Positions 22,775 through 34,512 of a stretch of 64,000 nucleotides of DNA are shown here, one piece after another. Each line of letters begins with the position of its first letter. Positions within the stretch are counted from its first letter, which is position 1. The notes under the pieces are model-generated. The model saw only the letters and a program-made list of their open reading frames with translations. It did not search any database and was not told the origin of the DNA. The position numbers and the translations under genes are program-made. Source of the DNA: Allomyces arbusculus (Eukaryota; Blastocladiomycota; Blastocladiomycetes; Blastocladiales; Blastocladiaceae); contig JADHYV010000023.1 of NCBI GenBank assembly GCA_027604705.1, positions 1 through 64,000 of the forward strand, given 5' to 3'.

Positions 22775-23112
22775 ATGTCCGAGCAGCAAATGCCTGACCT
22801 CCACCTCGACGAGTGGAAGCCGCGACTGATCGGCAAGGTCCTGATCCTGGACGAATCGAGCGAGGTGCCTGAGGTACGAGTCGGCGCGTCACGCCCGATA
22901 TTCGCCAACGTGGACTCAACGCTTCGGCCAGGAGTCGTGCTGATCTTATCTCATCGTGCTCTCTACCTTTGCAGGGTGCTCTGACGCGCGCCGACCTGCC
23001 AGAGCGTCATCGCCTCTGCCGCAACGGGCTCATGGATCGCAGCTTCTTTGCGGACCGCATCACAGTGCACCTCGACGCCAACAGCGTGATTACGGAGCTC
23101 TCGCGCGGCTAA
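22775..23112 (+). CDS. I78/potato-inhibitor-I-like small protein, copy 3
   Basis: Predicted 78 residues: exons 22775-22873 and 22975-23112, same intron position as copies 1 and 2 (after a Glu), donor GTACGA, acceptor TTTGCAG. First exon: DLHLDEWKPRLIGKVLILDE; second: GALTRADLPERHRL, then MDRSFFADRITVHLDANS and ITELSRG. The core T-M-D-Y-R-x-D-R-L-N-V of copies 1-2 is replaced by M-D-R-S-F-F-A-D-R-I-T-V, so this branch is clearly related but diverged, possibly with a changed target or loss of inhibition. Reading frame intact. Founder of the downstream cluster of three. Confidence 0.6.
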
Positions 23113-23566
23113 GTATGAACAGAATATGTGGGAATGCCCTTGCCGTTGATTTTGGTTTGCTTGCTGTCTCAGCAACACGATCAGACATATATTGTCAGCA
23201 CTGCTTGTTGCCCATCCTTGCCCATCACCAGAATCTTGCTGGTGGCAGGGTCCTGGCGGATCTTTTTGAATCGGTAGACCCAGGCAAAGAGGCTCAAGGA
23301 GCAAAAATGAAATTCGCCCCATTTCTTGTGATGTACTGCTCTCTGCAAACAGGTAGAACGCGGGTCATCAACGCTGTGTCTATACTGCATGATGAACCGA
23401 AACGCTGTGACTTTGAGCAGACGCGCTTTCTCTCCATCCACGACGACCAACGATGCGCCACCCCCCCCCCCCCGTACGAAACCAGTTGAACCGGCTCTGT
23501 GCGATGTTTACCCACCGCTACCAACGCAATACGGCGTAAAGTGTGCCGCATGCACACGTCATCACC
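23113..23566. other. Spacer between inhibitor copies 3 and 4
   Basis: AT-richer spacer with a 13-C run at 23461-23473. No gene supported. Confidence 0.4.
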
Positions 23567-23893
23567 ATTCCCTACAAGAAGCTGTCTGACCTCCACATTC
23601 CTGAGTGGGAAATGTGCTTGATTGGCAAGGTCGTGGTCCTGGACGAGTCGACTTTGAGCGAGGCTCCCGAGGTAAGCGCACAGCCATTTCTTCCCGTTGA
23701 CGGGATTCCAGCGCACCGATTTGCCAGTGCTTGACTGCGCTTAAATTGTATGTATGGGGCCCTGACGTGTGCCGACCTGCCGCAGCCGCGCCGTCTTTCG
23801 CTGAACGGATGGATGGACCGGAGCGACTTTGTCGACCAAATCACGATGCGTCTCGACGAAAATAATATGATCAAGCGCATCTCGCGCGGTTGA
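23567..23893 (+). pseudogene. Inhibitor-like copy 4, probably decaying
   Basis: Strong similarity to copies 3 and 5: SDLHIPEWEMCLIGKVVVLDE, donor GTAAGC after a Glu at 23671, and second-exon sequence ending NGWMDRSDFVDQITMRLDE and IKRISRG. The position of the ancestral start codon reads ATT instead of ATG (23567) and no in-frame ATG precedes it. The acceptor AG expected before the GALT-like segment (near 23755) is missing; an alternative AG at the CCGCAG site about 30 bases on would keep the frame but drop roughly 10 residues. It may be a pseudogene, or be expressed from a different first exon. Confidence 0.55.
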
Positions 23894-24358
23894 TTTGAAA
23901 TGCCTATAATTTGATGTGAGCATTGGCACAGCTCGGGTCATCCCATGCCCCCTTGTTCCAAGGCAATCGCTTCCACTTTTGCGGTCACATCGCCACGATG
24001 CTGCAAACTCAGTCATTCGCTCAAATGCAAGTACTTTTCTATGTAGCAAAGCCAGGGCGCTTGCCAGGGCAAAGTATGGCCCAAGCTCGCGGCACACAAG
24101 ACGCGCCTTTTTCTTTGCTGAGCGCAGTCATCCGACCACGCGTGTCACACGGCATGCCCACAGTGTGTGGGCGGCGTGCTGGTCCATCGTGAGTCGGCAC
24201 CCTTGCTTTCTCCTCGTCTCTTTGTCGTCCACGTCGCGCCGAGAGTTCCCATCAGAACTCCCACGAATGTACCCGAAAGAGTGACGCATGCGCGCAATTA
24301 TGGCCGCACCCACGACTAAACTCGCGACACAATGGCCTTCTCGCGAGTAGCCTGCACC
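23894..24358. other. Spacer between inhibitor copies 4 and 5
   Basis: No gene supported. Confidence 0.4.
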
Positions 24359-24675
24359 ATGTCCGACGAGAACCTGCCCAATCTCCACATTCCCGAGTGG
24401 GAGGCGCATCTGGTCGGCAAGATTCAGATCTTTGACGAGTCGAGCTCAGCGAAGCTCCTGAGGTATATTTCTGCCTTCTTGCTCGATGTGAGCACGTTTC
24501 TGCATCCCGGTAGTTCCTCTGATCCAACCATCCAGAACGCTGTGACCATGGGCTGCCACCAGAATGCCATCTCTGCGAGAATGGATTTATGGATCGCAGC
24601 TATTTCATTGACCGCATCACTGTCTACCTAATGGAGAACGACTTGATCAAGCATCTGCATCTTGCCCGCGGATGA
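24359..24675 (+). pseudogene. Inhibitor-like copy 5, frame-disrupted
   Basis: Start MSDENLPNLHIPEWEAHLVG aligns with copies 3 and 4 (an in-frame ATG also exists at 24332). Relative to its neighbours, exon 1 lacks one base just before the segment encoding SEAPE, and exon 2 (from about 24536) lacks about four bases before NGFMDRSYFIDRITVYL, so the two conserved halves lie in different frames. The conserved C-terminal half is still readable to 24675. Most simply a recent pseudogene of a tandem array; an unusual splice could hide one of the shifts. Confidence 0.55.
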
Positions 24676-25604
24676 AGCATGACTGTCGAACCAATATAAG
24701 TTGGACCACTGGCAATATCTTTTTGAGGCCGCGTCGACGCAAATGTGTGAGAGTGGAGGCTGAGGTTGCATCAACTCGACACAATTGAAAAGTCAATCGA
24801 CGAGATGAGCAAGCTATGGACGCTGGTATTCTTTTGACAAAGCAATACATACGACAAGAGGCAGCGATCCACGCTGGGTTGGAAACTGCACATGTTTACG
24901 TTTCAGTATGCACGGCGGGATGCTGGCAGTGAGACAGCGGCCGGTTTCTCAAGTTTTACGTCGTGATGTGCGTCCACCCACATTCATTTGTCCTTGGGCG
25001 GCTGGGCCAAGTGTGCAGCGCACGCAGCATAGCAGCTTGAGACCAACATGTCTGACACTGCTTTTCATAGTGCTGAGCGCCGGTGCATGCCGCTTGCCGC
25101 TGCCTTACCCGCGCTCGTAAATAGAATTCTGTCTTTCTCCTTTCTCTCGGTTGTGCAGCAGATGGTCTGGGTCGCTCATGGCCGACTTTGCCAGATCATC
25201 ATCGAGGAGCTCCCCACGTCAGAGCCCTGCCAGCTCTTTCGCCTGCTGTTTGCGAAGCGTCGCAGTGCAATCGCGCTTCGAGCCATGCCACGTAACGCGG
25301 GCTGCGACGGCGGCAACTGGCTGCTGCAACACCCGCTGCAACGCCTGCTCCACTACCGTCATCTTCGGACCAGCGACTTGTCCTCCCGCCCAGCACCATC
25401 CCCCCGCCATCCACCTCTCGCTGCAGCCAACTGTGAAGCACCAACACCACCAGCAGCGCAGCCGGCCTCACATCTCTCGGCCTTCTATCGACTCGCCGTT
25501 TCGTACCGCAACACACCGTACCGCACCACCGCGCCTTGACCGCGCCTTGCGCCGCTGCCAGCCCGCCAACCGCCTGCCAACTTGCCCGCCCTGCCCACGT
25601 ACGC
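24676..25604. other. Gene-poor stretch upstream of ORMDL
   Basis: Lower GC than the coding DNA in its first half. From 25390 on, C-rich leader-like sequence leads to the ORMDL start. No gene recognised. Confidence 0.4.
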
Positions 25605-26548
25605 ATGCCGCCAAAGTCCCGCGCCAGCCACAACCGTCACTCGTCCTACGCCGAGCGCCGGCGAAAGGAGCTCATTAAGGAGAGCGATGCTCAGGCGCAG
25701 CTCAACCACAACTGGGACTGGGTCAACTACAAGGGTATTATCATCCGCTCACGCAACCAACGCAACTCCGTGCCGCTGTCTACTTGCCGTGTCGTGCGCG
25801 GCGCCGCTGCGGATTTTTCCTGCGACTGACGTGGTGCCCGGCACCATTACTTGCTCGCCCGCTCGCTTACTAGGCTCGTGGGTCACGACTATCCTTATCA
25901 TCTGCTTGATGCGCCTCCTGTTTGGCATCGTGCCGACGTTTTCCTCGGAGCTCGCGTGGACCTTGACCAATGTCACGTTTAACCTGGTACGCACTCGGCC
26001 CTCGCTCGCTCGGTCGGTCGAGCGGCGGCAGCACCGCGCAGTATCGCGCGCTTCTTTTTGTTCCGTTCGTGCGACCAGGCGCCGCGTTGCTGTGCACTGC
26101 GTGCGCCCCCCCTGCCCCCATCATCATGTCCGCGCACTGACCTGGATGCGCTTCGTTATTTTACCAGACGTCCTTCTTCATGTTCCACTGGCTCATCGGC
26201 ACGCCGTTCGAGTTCAACCAAGGCGCGTGCGACGGCCTGACGCTCTGGGAGCAAATCGACAACGAGGTGCAGTTTACGCCCTCGAAAAAGTTCTTTACGC
26301 TGCTGCCGATTGGCCTGTACGTGTCGTCGTCGAACTCGCTCCCCGCTGCCACGTTGCCGCCACCACGACCTGGTCCTAACGGCGTTGCTCCCACGTCGCA
26401 CTCCAGGTTCCTCCTATCGACGCACTACACGCACTACGATGCGACAACCTTCTGCGTCAATTTCGCGGCGCTGCTTGTCGTGCTTATTGCCAAGCTACCA
26501 GCAATGCACCGCGTGCGCTTGTTTGGGATCAACAAGGTCGTGGAATAA
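25605..26548 (+). CDS. ORM1: ORMDL family regulator of sphingolipid synthesis
   Basis: Start MPPKSRASHNRHSSYAERR, then HNWDWVNYKG (exon 1). Exon 2 SWVTTILIICLMRLLFGIVP (TM) and SELAWTLTNVTFNL; exon 3 TSFFMFHWLIGTPFEFNQG, WEQIDNEVQFTPSKKFF; last exon HYTHYDATTFCVNFAALL and RLFGINKVVE. This order (NWVNxKG, WTLTN, KGTPFE-like, WEQxDxxxQFTxxRKFF, GINK) is diagnostic of ORMDL proteins, ER membrane inhibitors of serine palmitoyltransferase. The Arg/Ser-rich N-terminus resembles the fungal form where kinases act on Ser residues, so regulation by phosphorylation is plausible but inferred. Introns use GTATTA, GTACGC and GTACGT donors. Length is near the family norm. Confidence 0.92.
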
Positions 26549-28119
26549 CAGAGGGGGTCGTTGCACCCCCAGTTTTGTTGCTTCTCTTTACCATGTCGGT
26601 CCTCCTTCAGCATCCACTCAGTTCCTCCGAGAGATGAATTGTCGAGGATTTTGCCCTTTGACCACGTTTTCAACTGCAGGTGGATCGAAATCGAAGACCC
26701 ACTTGGCGACGGATTCACTTTCCCCCTGGCATGACACTCCCACCCCTCCCGGGCTGACCGAGCCTCTGTAGGCATCGTGCCGGTTGACAGTTTTTTTTTG
26801 CTTCCAGTTGGCAAGGCGCCGTCCTTGCTGCGGCCCATAGCTTGCCCGTTGCTGACTGGCGACAACTGTCTCCCAGATCTGGCACGGTCACCTGACGTGA
26901 TTTTGGCCCAAACCATCAAACTGTTGACCGCGCCGCTTTCGTGAAGCAAGTTCCGAGTTCGGCTGCTCGCCTTGCCCCTTCGGGACCCGCTCCTTGGTGG
27001 CCCTGGCACTGCTTTTTCCAGCAGATTAACAAATTCGCTCACACTACATCTCCCCACAGCCCCTCCCACTCTTGCACGCCATGTCGACTGAATTCCGTAC
27101 GCACTTTCATCAATATTCCATGCATGCCCCCAGCTGGGATCAATTGCGACCTTCATGGTTGATTTTGTGCGATCAATCGCGGAGGAATGGACGCGGCAGC
27201 GGGAGACTTGACTGGCATGGCCACATGCTGTCTAGGCCGATGCTTGTTGTAATCAAAGAGATCGACCCATTTACACCAATCGGCTTAGCGTCATGCAGGC
27301 CGCCCGACGAGAACAACACCGCCAAGATCGCTGCCTGCGCACCCGCGCATGCTGATTTGTTGCGTTACGGATCCATGCGACAGGGAACAGGGCAGTGGTG
27401 AACGTTGGGCTTCCAATGCTCGAGACAATCTCCCCATACATGCTGACCTCATCAACATCAATCGCTTCATTTGCGAAATGCGATTCTTTGAGAACGAAGC
27501 GAGTTCAACCTTCTCCACCTTGTTGCATTCAGCGTGCGGCGTTTTTTGACCCTTGACAAACTGGCTGAAGTTGTTACCCTCAATCACCTGTGCCTTTGTT
27601 CCGCTTGGTTGAGCAACTCCTCGCGCTTCGAAAATTCAACTAAGGCTGACTTGAGCACCCATTAGATGAACAAGAAGTCGATGCACATTCGCGAGCACAA
27701 ACCAACGCCGCTATCGCGGGCCCAAGGAATAGTCGCCCCAAGCCTCTGGCCCAAGACACTTGGAACGAGCCTTGTCACGAACGGCAGCGCTCCTCCCATG
27801 GTTAGAGGGACGGAAAATTGACGTTTTTTGACGTACGCAATGGAGAAGTAGGGGGGGGGGGGGTCCTGATTTTGAAAGGGACTACCAGCGTGCGTCGGTG
27901 CTGCAGCGAAAACAAAGGGAGCGTTCAGAAAGAAGCTTTTCTTGTGTTGCTGTGACACGGCGACCATCCGACACAGACAGACCACCAATGACCAGGACCG
28001 CCCACTAACAGCACGACCAACCAGCAGGGCTGCAGCAGCGCGCAGCAACCATCTTGCACCGCATCTCTGACCCGAGAACAACGCGCGCTTGATTTGCAAC
28101 CTATCGCATTGCACTGTCC
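26549..28119. other. 1.6-kb stretch without a recognised gene
   Basis: A 240-codon minus-strand frame (27156-26434) overlaps the end of ORMDL and has no recognisable motif; a 13-G run lies at 27851-27863. Composition is less GC-rich than coding DNA. The last 100 bp precede the kinase start codon and may be its promoter. Confidence 0.4.
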
Positions 28120-31100
28120 ATGGTGTCGCCGACCGATCCCGGGCCGGCATCCGCGGCACGACCCAACACGAGACCGGCATCATGCCGAACGACGCACTCC
28201 AAGAACGGCTCGACAACCTTTGGCCCAGCCGACGCCTCAGATCCCGGCGGCCTCGAGCAACCCGATAGCGACGACGAGCGTGACGGCAACGAACGTGACG
28301 AGAATGTCAATGGAGACGAAAACAATGACGACGAGCGCGACCCGGACCTCGTCACTTTAGTCGCACCCGCTGCCGTTTCGCCCGCTGCCGTTGCTGTGCA
28401 CCGTACGGGCGGATCCTCCACAAGCCGTGCGTCGTCGCGGTCGCGCAAGTCGCGCCGTCCCGCCAGCCGTGCGTCCGTGGCCAGTTCGCGCCGTGCTCAT
28501 CACCACCACCATGCCGCGCCAGCGCGCGCATCGCGTGTCCCGCCGCAGCCGTTCGAAGATCTCGGGTACCGGCTGCGCGAAACGCTCGGCGAGGGCGAGT
28601 TTGGCAAAGTCAAGCTCGCTGAGCACCTCAACTCGGGGGCGCTCGTTGCGGTCAAGCTGTTCCGACGCGCGCGTTTGCAGGACGACGACAAGCTGCGTAA
28701 AGTGCAGCGCGAGATTGCGATCCTCGATGCCGTCGACCACCCAAACATTGTCAAGCTCATTGACGTGCTGGAAACCAACGAGTTGGTCGGGCTCGTCATC
28801 GAGTACGCCTCGGGCGGCGAGCTGTTCGATTACATTCTCGCGCACCGGTACCTGCCCGAGCCCGAGGCCGGGAGGCTGTTTGCGCAGCTCATCCAGGGCG
28901 TGCACTACTTGCACTCGCAACTCAATGTCGTACATCGCGATCTCAAGCTCGGTTCGTGTTCATTTTGCCGGTCTTCGATTGAACCAGTGCTTCCAAAAAA
29001 AAACCTGATCCGGCTGCTGTTAACACCGTTCCAGAGAACCTGCTGCTTTCGAACTCGCGCGACCTCGTCATCATCGACTTTGGGTTTGCCAACCAGTTCC
29101 CGCCACCGTCGCCCGAGGAGGCGGCTGATCTCTGGTGGGGGCCTCGCGCCGCACCGGACCGCCACTTTATGATGAACACGTCCTGCGGCTCGCCGTGCTA
29201 TGCCGCGCCCGAGCTCGTCGTATCCGACGGCTACGTGGGCACGACGGCCGACATCTGGTCGCTGGGGTGCGTCGTCTCCTGATCCTCGCCATTCACGGGC
29301 TGCCTTGACTGCTGGTTTGACGAGACTGACCATTTCACACCTCCAGGGTTTGTTTTCTAACTCCTCCACCCGCAGACTCGCCGAGTAGTTGACGCTAATC
29401 GCGATATTTCCTCGTACCAGGTCATCCTCTTTGCCATGCTCGCCGGCTATTTGCCTTTTGACGACGACCCAAACAACCCGCAGTCGGAAAACATCACGCT
29501 GCTCTACAAGTACATTCTCACGACGCCGACGCCGCTCCACTTCCCGGCGCACGTGTCGGAATCCGCGCGGCATCTCCTCGAGCGCATTCTCGTCCCGGAT
29601 CCGGCCGCGCGGTACTCGATGCACGACATCATGCACCATCATTGGCTGCATGCATTCCGGCACCTGTTCCTCTCGCCTGGCGAGGTCCCGCCACCGCACC
29701 ACCAACTCGAGAACGGCTCGTCGGTGCGCACGTCCATGATCGCCGTTGGCAGCGGGTCGGTGCACGCGCCGTCGCTCGTTGTGGCTCCGTCGGCCGCATC
29801 GATCTTGGCTGCGGCCGTGAATGGAGGAGACGCGCACGACGACGCCGACGTCAACGGTTTGGCCGTGGATCCGACTGGTTCACCGGCCAAGCCCGAGACG
29901 ACCACGAGCGGGTCGGACGCGCACACGGCGCGCGTCGAGCCCGTCAAGTTCGCCGCGGCTGATCCGGCCAAGGCTTACTACCCGTCGCCCAAATCGACTG
30001 GCCAGCGCGCGCCCGTGAGTGAGGACATGTCCGGATCGGGCCGCAGCACACCGACCGCGATCCCCGCCGCGGAGGCCGTGCTGTCGGTCGTGACGCTGCC
30101 GCCGAGCCCCGCGCGAACGGATCCGGTCGCAGCATCGCCCTCGCCCGCGGCGATACGCTCGAGCCCGACCGCGATCCCGCCTACGACGCGGCAGCCGCTG
30201 ATGCTCCCGGTTCTGCCGCGCGCACCGGTATCCAACTCGCCCCGCCCCGCGTCGGTAGTGACGCCGCCGGTTGTCTCGCTCCCAGACCCGGATATCGTGC
30301 CGCATCCGGCGGCCATTTACGGCGTGCCCGTGGCGACGCCGTCACCGGCACTGCCGCTCCCACCGCCGCCTTCATCGCTCGCCGGGTTCATTGCGTCCGA
30401 CATGGTCAACCAACCGCCGCCGAAAACGGGTCGGCCGATCACGTATGAGCCACCGCTCCCTCCCGTCCCGCCTTCGGTCGCCCCCACTGGTGCTGCCTCG
30501 TCGATTACGCCGTCGCGATCGGCATCGAGCAGCATTGCCTCGTTTTTCAAGTTTGATTTGGTCGACAAGTGGCGCGCGAAACTTACCAAGCGGCGTGAGT
30601 CGACGACGACGACCGCCTCGTCGATGGCAGCCCACAACGAACTCGCGCCTGCGCCGCCGGAACCGAAAAAGAAGAAGGAAAAGGGGAAGCTGCCTACGAA
30701 GATTTTGCGCCGCAAGAGCCAAAAGGATAAGAAGATTAAGAAACGCGCGTTGTCTGTCGAGGCGAACATGCCGCGTCCGGGTCAGTCGCCGGCCGCGTCG
30801 CCTGGCGTATCGCGCGGCCGCCCGCGCACACGGTCGACAGGCGCGACGGTGCTCGAGCATTTGCGTCGGCGGTCACTGTCGATGCACGATTCGGTTTATG
30901 AGAAAACGGAGATCCCGCCGCTGCCGCCATTGCCAATGGGGGCCCCCGTCGCGGGCCATCCGTATGTCTCGGCGTATGCAGACATGACCGCGTCGCCCGT
31001 TCTGGTGCGCGGCATGTCGCCAGCGGCGGGACCGACGGCGGCCAGGGCATCAGGTTCAGCAGCACCGTCACCGACACCCAGTGTCGTCAAGCTCAAGACG

Positions 31101-32510
31101 CACGAGCGGCTGCTGCTCAAGGGCAAGAAGCTCGCGAGCAAGCGGTTTGGGAACAATGTCCGGTCGTCGTTGTCGTCGAATGCTGAGGGCGCGCCGACAC
31201 CGCCGTTGTCGGACGACTATTTCCGCGATGTGCTCCCGCGCGCAATTCACGAGTCGGCGCTGGCCAAATTGCCTGCCGAGGCATTCACGATGCGGTCACC
31301 GGAACTCGCGCTATTTGAAGCGCGCAAGGTGCTCGAGGGTCTGGGTGCCGTGATTGTTGGGCACGAGTATAATCTGTCGACGGGCGTGCCGGGACACGGT
31401 GAGGGCCGGTTCATGCTCAAGTGCCGATTGAAGCTCAAGCACAGGCGGCTGACGAAAGCCCGGCTCAAGGCCGAGCTCGAGACCCTGCACCTCGTCCATG
31501 CGCAGCAGCAACAGCAGCAGCAGCAAGCGATCTTTGCTGCCCCGGAGCTGACGCCGATGCTCGCGCCGCTTGATGCGACACCGGCCATGTCGGCAACATC
31601 GTCGCCGCAGCAGCACGCGATGCGCTCGCCAAAGTCGCGGCAAACCAAGCACCAGCGGCACAACTCGCCGACCGACTGGCTCGACGCGATTTCTGTCCGC
31701 TCGGCTTACTCGACGGCACTGCCGCAAGGCCATGACAGTCCTATGATGCTGCCGTCCGACTACCCGCCCCCGCCGTCGTCATCACCCGCGATCGCCGCTC
31801 GCGGGCTCCCTGGCCGCGCGGCAACGCCCGTTCTGGCGGCTGCTGGCGCGGTCCCGGAGCGGCCAGCGTCGCGCGCGCAATCACTTGCCGCGGAGAGCGG
31901 CATACCTGCGCCATCACCTATGCTCGTCGGTGCCGCGGCAGGGTCGCTGCTGCGCAGCAATACGCGCTCGTCGACGCGCCCACCACCACGACCCGTGTCG
32001 CGCAACAACTCGATCGACCACGGGCGCGTGCTGGCCGGGATGCCGCCACTCCCACCGCCTGGCCCACCCGTATCGGCCCCGTCGACCACGACCGTCGAAC
32101 GCGTGCTCCTTTCGGGTGTCCCACACGCCGCGGAGGCTGCGAACCGCATGTTCCTCGACGGCACGGTTCGTCCGACCTCGCTGCACTATTCGGCCTACTA
32201 CTCGCCGATCCCGACCATGGCGGCCACGTCGGCCGTGGCCGGTACGCCCGTACTTTCGGCGGCGTTGGCGGGCGCGTCGACGCCCAAGGTGCCGAAATCG
32301 CCCATGTTGCGCAAGTTGCGCAGCATGACGTTCAAGTCGGATCTCGTGTTTACGATTGAGATTTACACGCTGCCGAGTATCAAGGGCGTGCATGCCGTCG
32401 TCATGCACCGCACCAAAGGGTCGACCGTCGCGTATGCGCGCGTGCGCGCCATTGTCTGGCAGCGGCTCTACCTCGCTGACGAGAAGATCCAATCCGTGTT
32501 CCGCGAGTGA
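28120..32510 (+). CDS. Kin4-type CAMKL serine/threonine protein kinase
   Basis: Exons 28120-28951, 29035-29270 and 29421-32510 encode 1,385 residues. After an acidic, Ser-rich N-terminus, the kinase domain spans about residues 145-445: LGEGEFGKVK (glycine loop), VAVKLF (Lys), HRDLKLENLLL, DFGFAN, TSCGSPCYAAPELV and the Kin4-like AMLAGYLPFDDDPNNP. A long Ser/Pro/Ala-rich tail includes a Lys-rich patch (about residue 770-795). The C-terminus looks like a KA1 membrane-binding domain: ARKVLEGLGAV near residue 985, and MTFKSDLVFTIEIYTLPSIK near 1325, separated by about 290 residues. In budding yeast Kin4 guards spindle position; the role here is unknown. The donor of intron 2 (GTCGTC) is atypical, but the frame is preserved. 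Confidence 0.82.
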
Positions 32511-32878
32511 GAGGGTTGCCGGTCCAGCCCTGAGATGGTCGCGCTTCATTGTTTTTTTGCCACCTCTTGCTTTGTTTTCAGACTTGTCATCGCTTGGAAT
32601 CCTCCTTCACCCCCCCGAAGGTCTCGTTGTACCCCCGGCTTCCATGATCTGTTTGTACCCTCCAGTAGTGTTCTTGGTTCTGTTTGCTTCTTTGGACGCC
32701 ATAATTTTTCTTTCGTTGCGACCGCCTTGTTCTTTGCAATCTTTGCGTGTGCGTGTGTTTTTGGTACTGCTCCAAAAAAAAAATGGGAACGATACAACAA
32801 TCAACCAACCAACAACATTGGAATAGAACATGGCGCGCCATTGATCTCTCACTTGCTTTCTGCCCAATTGGAAACCGA
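32511..32878. other. Convergent 3' flanks of kinase and Spt8
   Basis: T-rich on the plus strand (32550-32780), consistent with 3' untranslated sequence. No gene. Confidence 0.45.
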
Positions 32879-34512
32879 TTAGTAGACGGACGAGACGGTG
32901 TAAATCAGACACTGCGCCGTGTCCTTGCCCGCGGAATCCCACCCACGCGAGCCGCTAGCCGTGATCATGAACCGGCAGTCGGGGTCGACCACTAGTATTC
33001 GACGCCAGGTCGGGTGGGGTGGATGCGTACGCGTCAGTCAGAGGTCCTCGATATCCGAACGAACAAGCAGAGCGCTGTAACGTACGCATTTCCGACAGGT
33101 TCCCGCCGTGGTGGCCCGGAATGATCGTGAACGGCACGCCCTTGCCCGTGTGCTCCAAGTCCCACTGGCGCACGTTGTCAGCCGACCCGATCATGAGCGA
33201 CCGGCCGTTCTCCATGCACAGCACCTTGGAAACGGGCCCGGAATTGCGCGGCAGCGTGAGCGTGCGCAACAGCCCCCCATCGCGCTCGTACACGTCGACG
33301 GTGTGGTTGCGGCGGCCAATGTAGACGTGACCCGAGATCGGGTTGAAGCACGACTATCATGCGCAGGGTGAACGGTCAGTCTTTTCGCGCTCGAGATGTA
33401 CGCGACCAAGGGAAAAACTAACCGAAAGAATCCATGGCGGTGTCTTCTCTGGCAACGGGAACTTGACGACGGGCAGGTCGCCCGGCACGCGCGTATCCCA
33501 CTGCCCACACCGGCCGTTTACAGCGCTCGCCAAGAACATGTGCGGCTGCGTTGAGTGCCACTGCGCGCTCGAGATTTGCGCAATGTGGCCCGCGTACGTG
33601 CGAATCGGCATGCCCGAATTCAGGTCCCAGTGCACCATTTTCGAGTCCCAGCTGCCAGACAGGACCGTCATGTCGTCGTTGGCGAGCGTCAGGACCGAGA
33701 CCACATCGCGATGGCCGCACAGTGTGGCCACGACACTGCCCTCGTCGTGTCGCACCGAGTAGAGCATAATCCCGCCGCGCCGTGAACCGGCGAGCGCCCA
33801 TTGCGCCTCGGAGTGCACGGCGATTGCGTAGACGGGCGATAGGTCCGGTGCGGGTGCTGCGGGTGCTGCAGCCGCGGCAGCGGCGGATGACTTCCTGTTG
33901 CTGCTCGAGCCGGCGCCGACTGAGGGCGACGCAGCAGCGCTCACGCTGCCGCTAGCGGGCGGAACGGGCCGCGGAGTGCCGGGCTTGCTGCCGCCGCTGG
34001 CCGACCCGGGACCGGTGGAGACCGCCGTCGCGCGCGTCGTGTTCCAGTGCGTGGTCGACTCAGGCGTTTCTTCATGGTACCAGAAACTGAGCAAGTGACC
34101 GCCCTGTAGCGACACAATTCGAAAGTCAGGCACAAATTCAAGTGCGCGATCGCGAAATGTGAACCCCCGCCGTCGCCGCGTACCTTGTTGACCGTATCGA
34201 CGAGTCCACTCTTTTGTGTCTGCGTCAACGTCGTCTTGCCGTTCAGGGTGCCGTAAATATCCCACTTGGTGATGCGGCCATCACTGGCGCCCGTCAGCGC
34301 CCATTTCCAGTTGCGCGTGACGGCGACCGAGTAGAGCGGCGCCGGCGTCGAGACCAGGGCCTGTCCTAGAACACGCGCGAGGATAAAGGAGAGACCGCGC
34401 GTCGTCATCGATCAGCCTTGTCGCTTGGGTTCGCAAGTCATGGTCGGAGGCCCGTTTGTACCACAGGTGTCACATCATAGCCAAGACATTGTACGGGCAC
34501 GTCGTCGTCCAT
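32879..34512 (-). CDS. SPT8: SAGA complex WD-repeat subunit Spt8
   Basis: Minus-strand, several introns. A short first exon (MDDDVPVQCLGYDVTPV, start 34512) splices to ALVSTPAPLYSVAVTRNW, WALTGASDGRITKWDIYGTL, NGKTTLTQTQKSGLVD; then SPVYAIAVHSEAQWALAGS, YSVRHDEG, LSGSWDSKMVHWDLNSG, GHIAQISSAQW; then HVYIGRRNHTVDVYERDGG, GPVSKVLCMENGRSLMIGSAD, PFTIIPGHHGG, and finally VVDPDCRFMITASGSRGW. These match Spt8 blade by blade, including the GHHGG and CRFMI..SG.RGW end. Spt8 helps SAGA deliver TBP. A Ser/Ala-rich insert (about 34000-33860) interrupts the propeller. The acidic N-terminal tail of yeast Spt8 is almost absent, so an upstream exon may be missing from this model. Confidence 0.88.

Noticed and set aside
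26434-27156. 240-codon minus-strand frame as a gene or element remnant
   Set aside because: No recognisable motif and it overlaps the ORMDL coding end; could not be supported.
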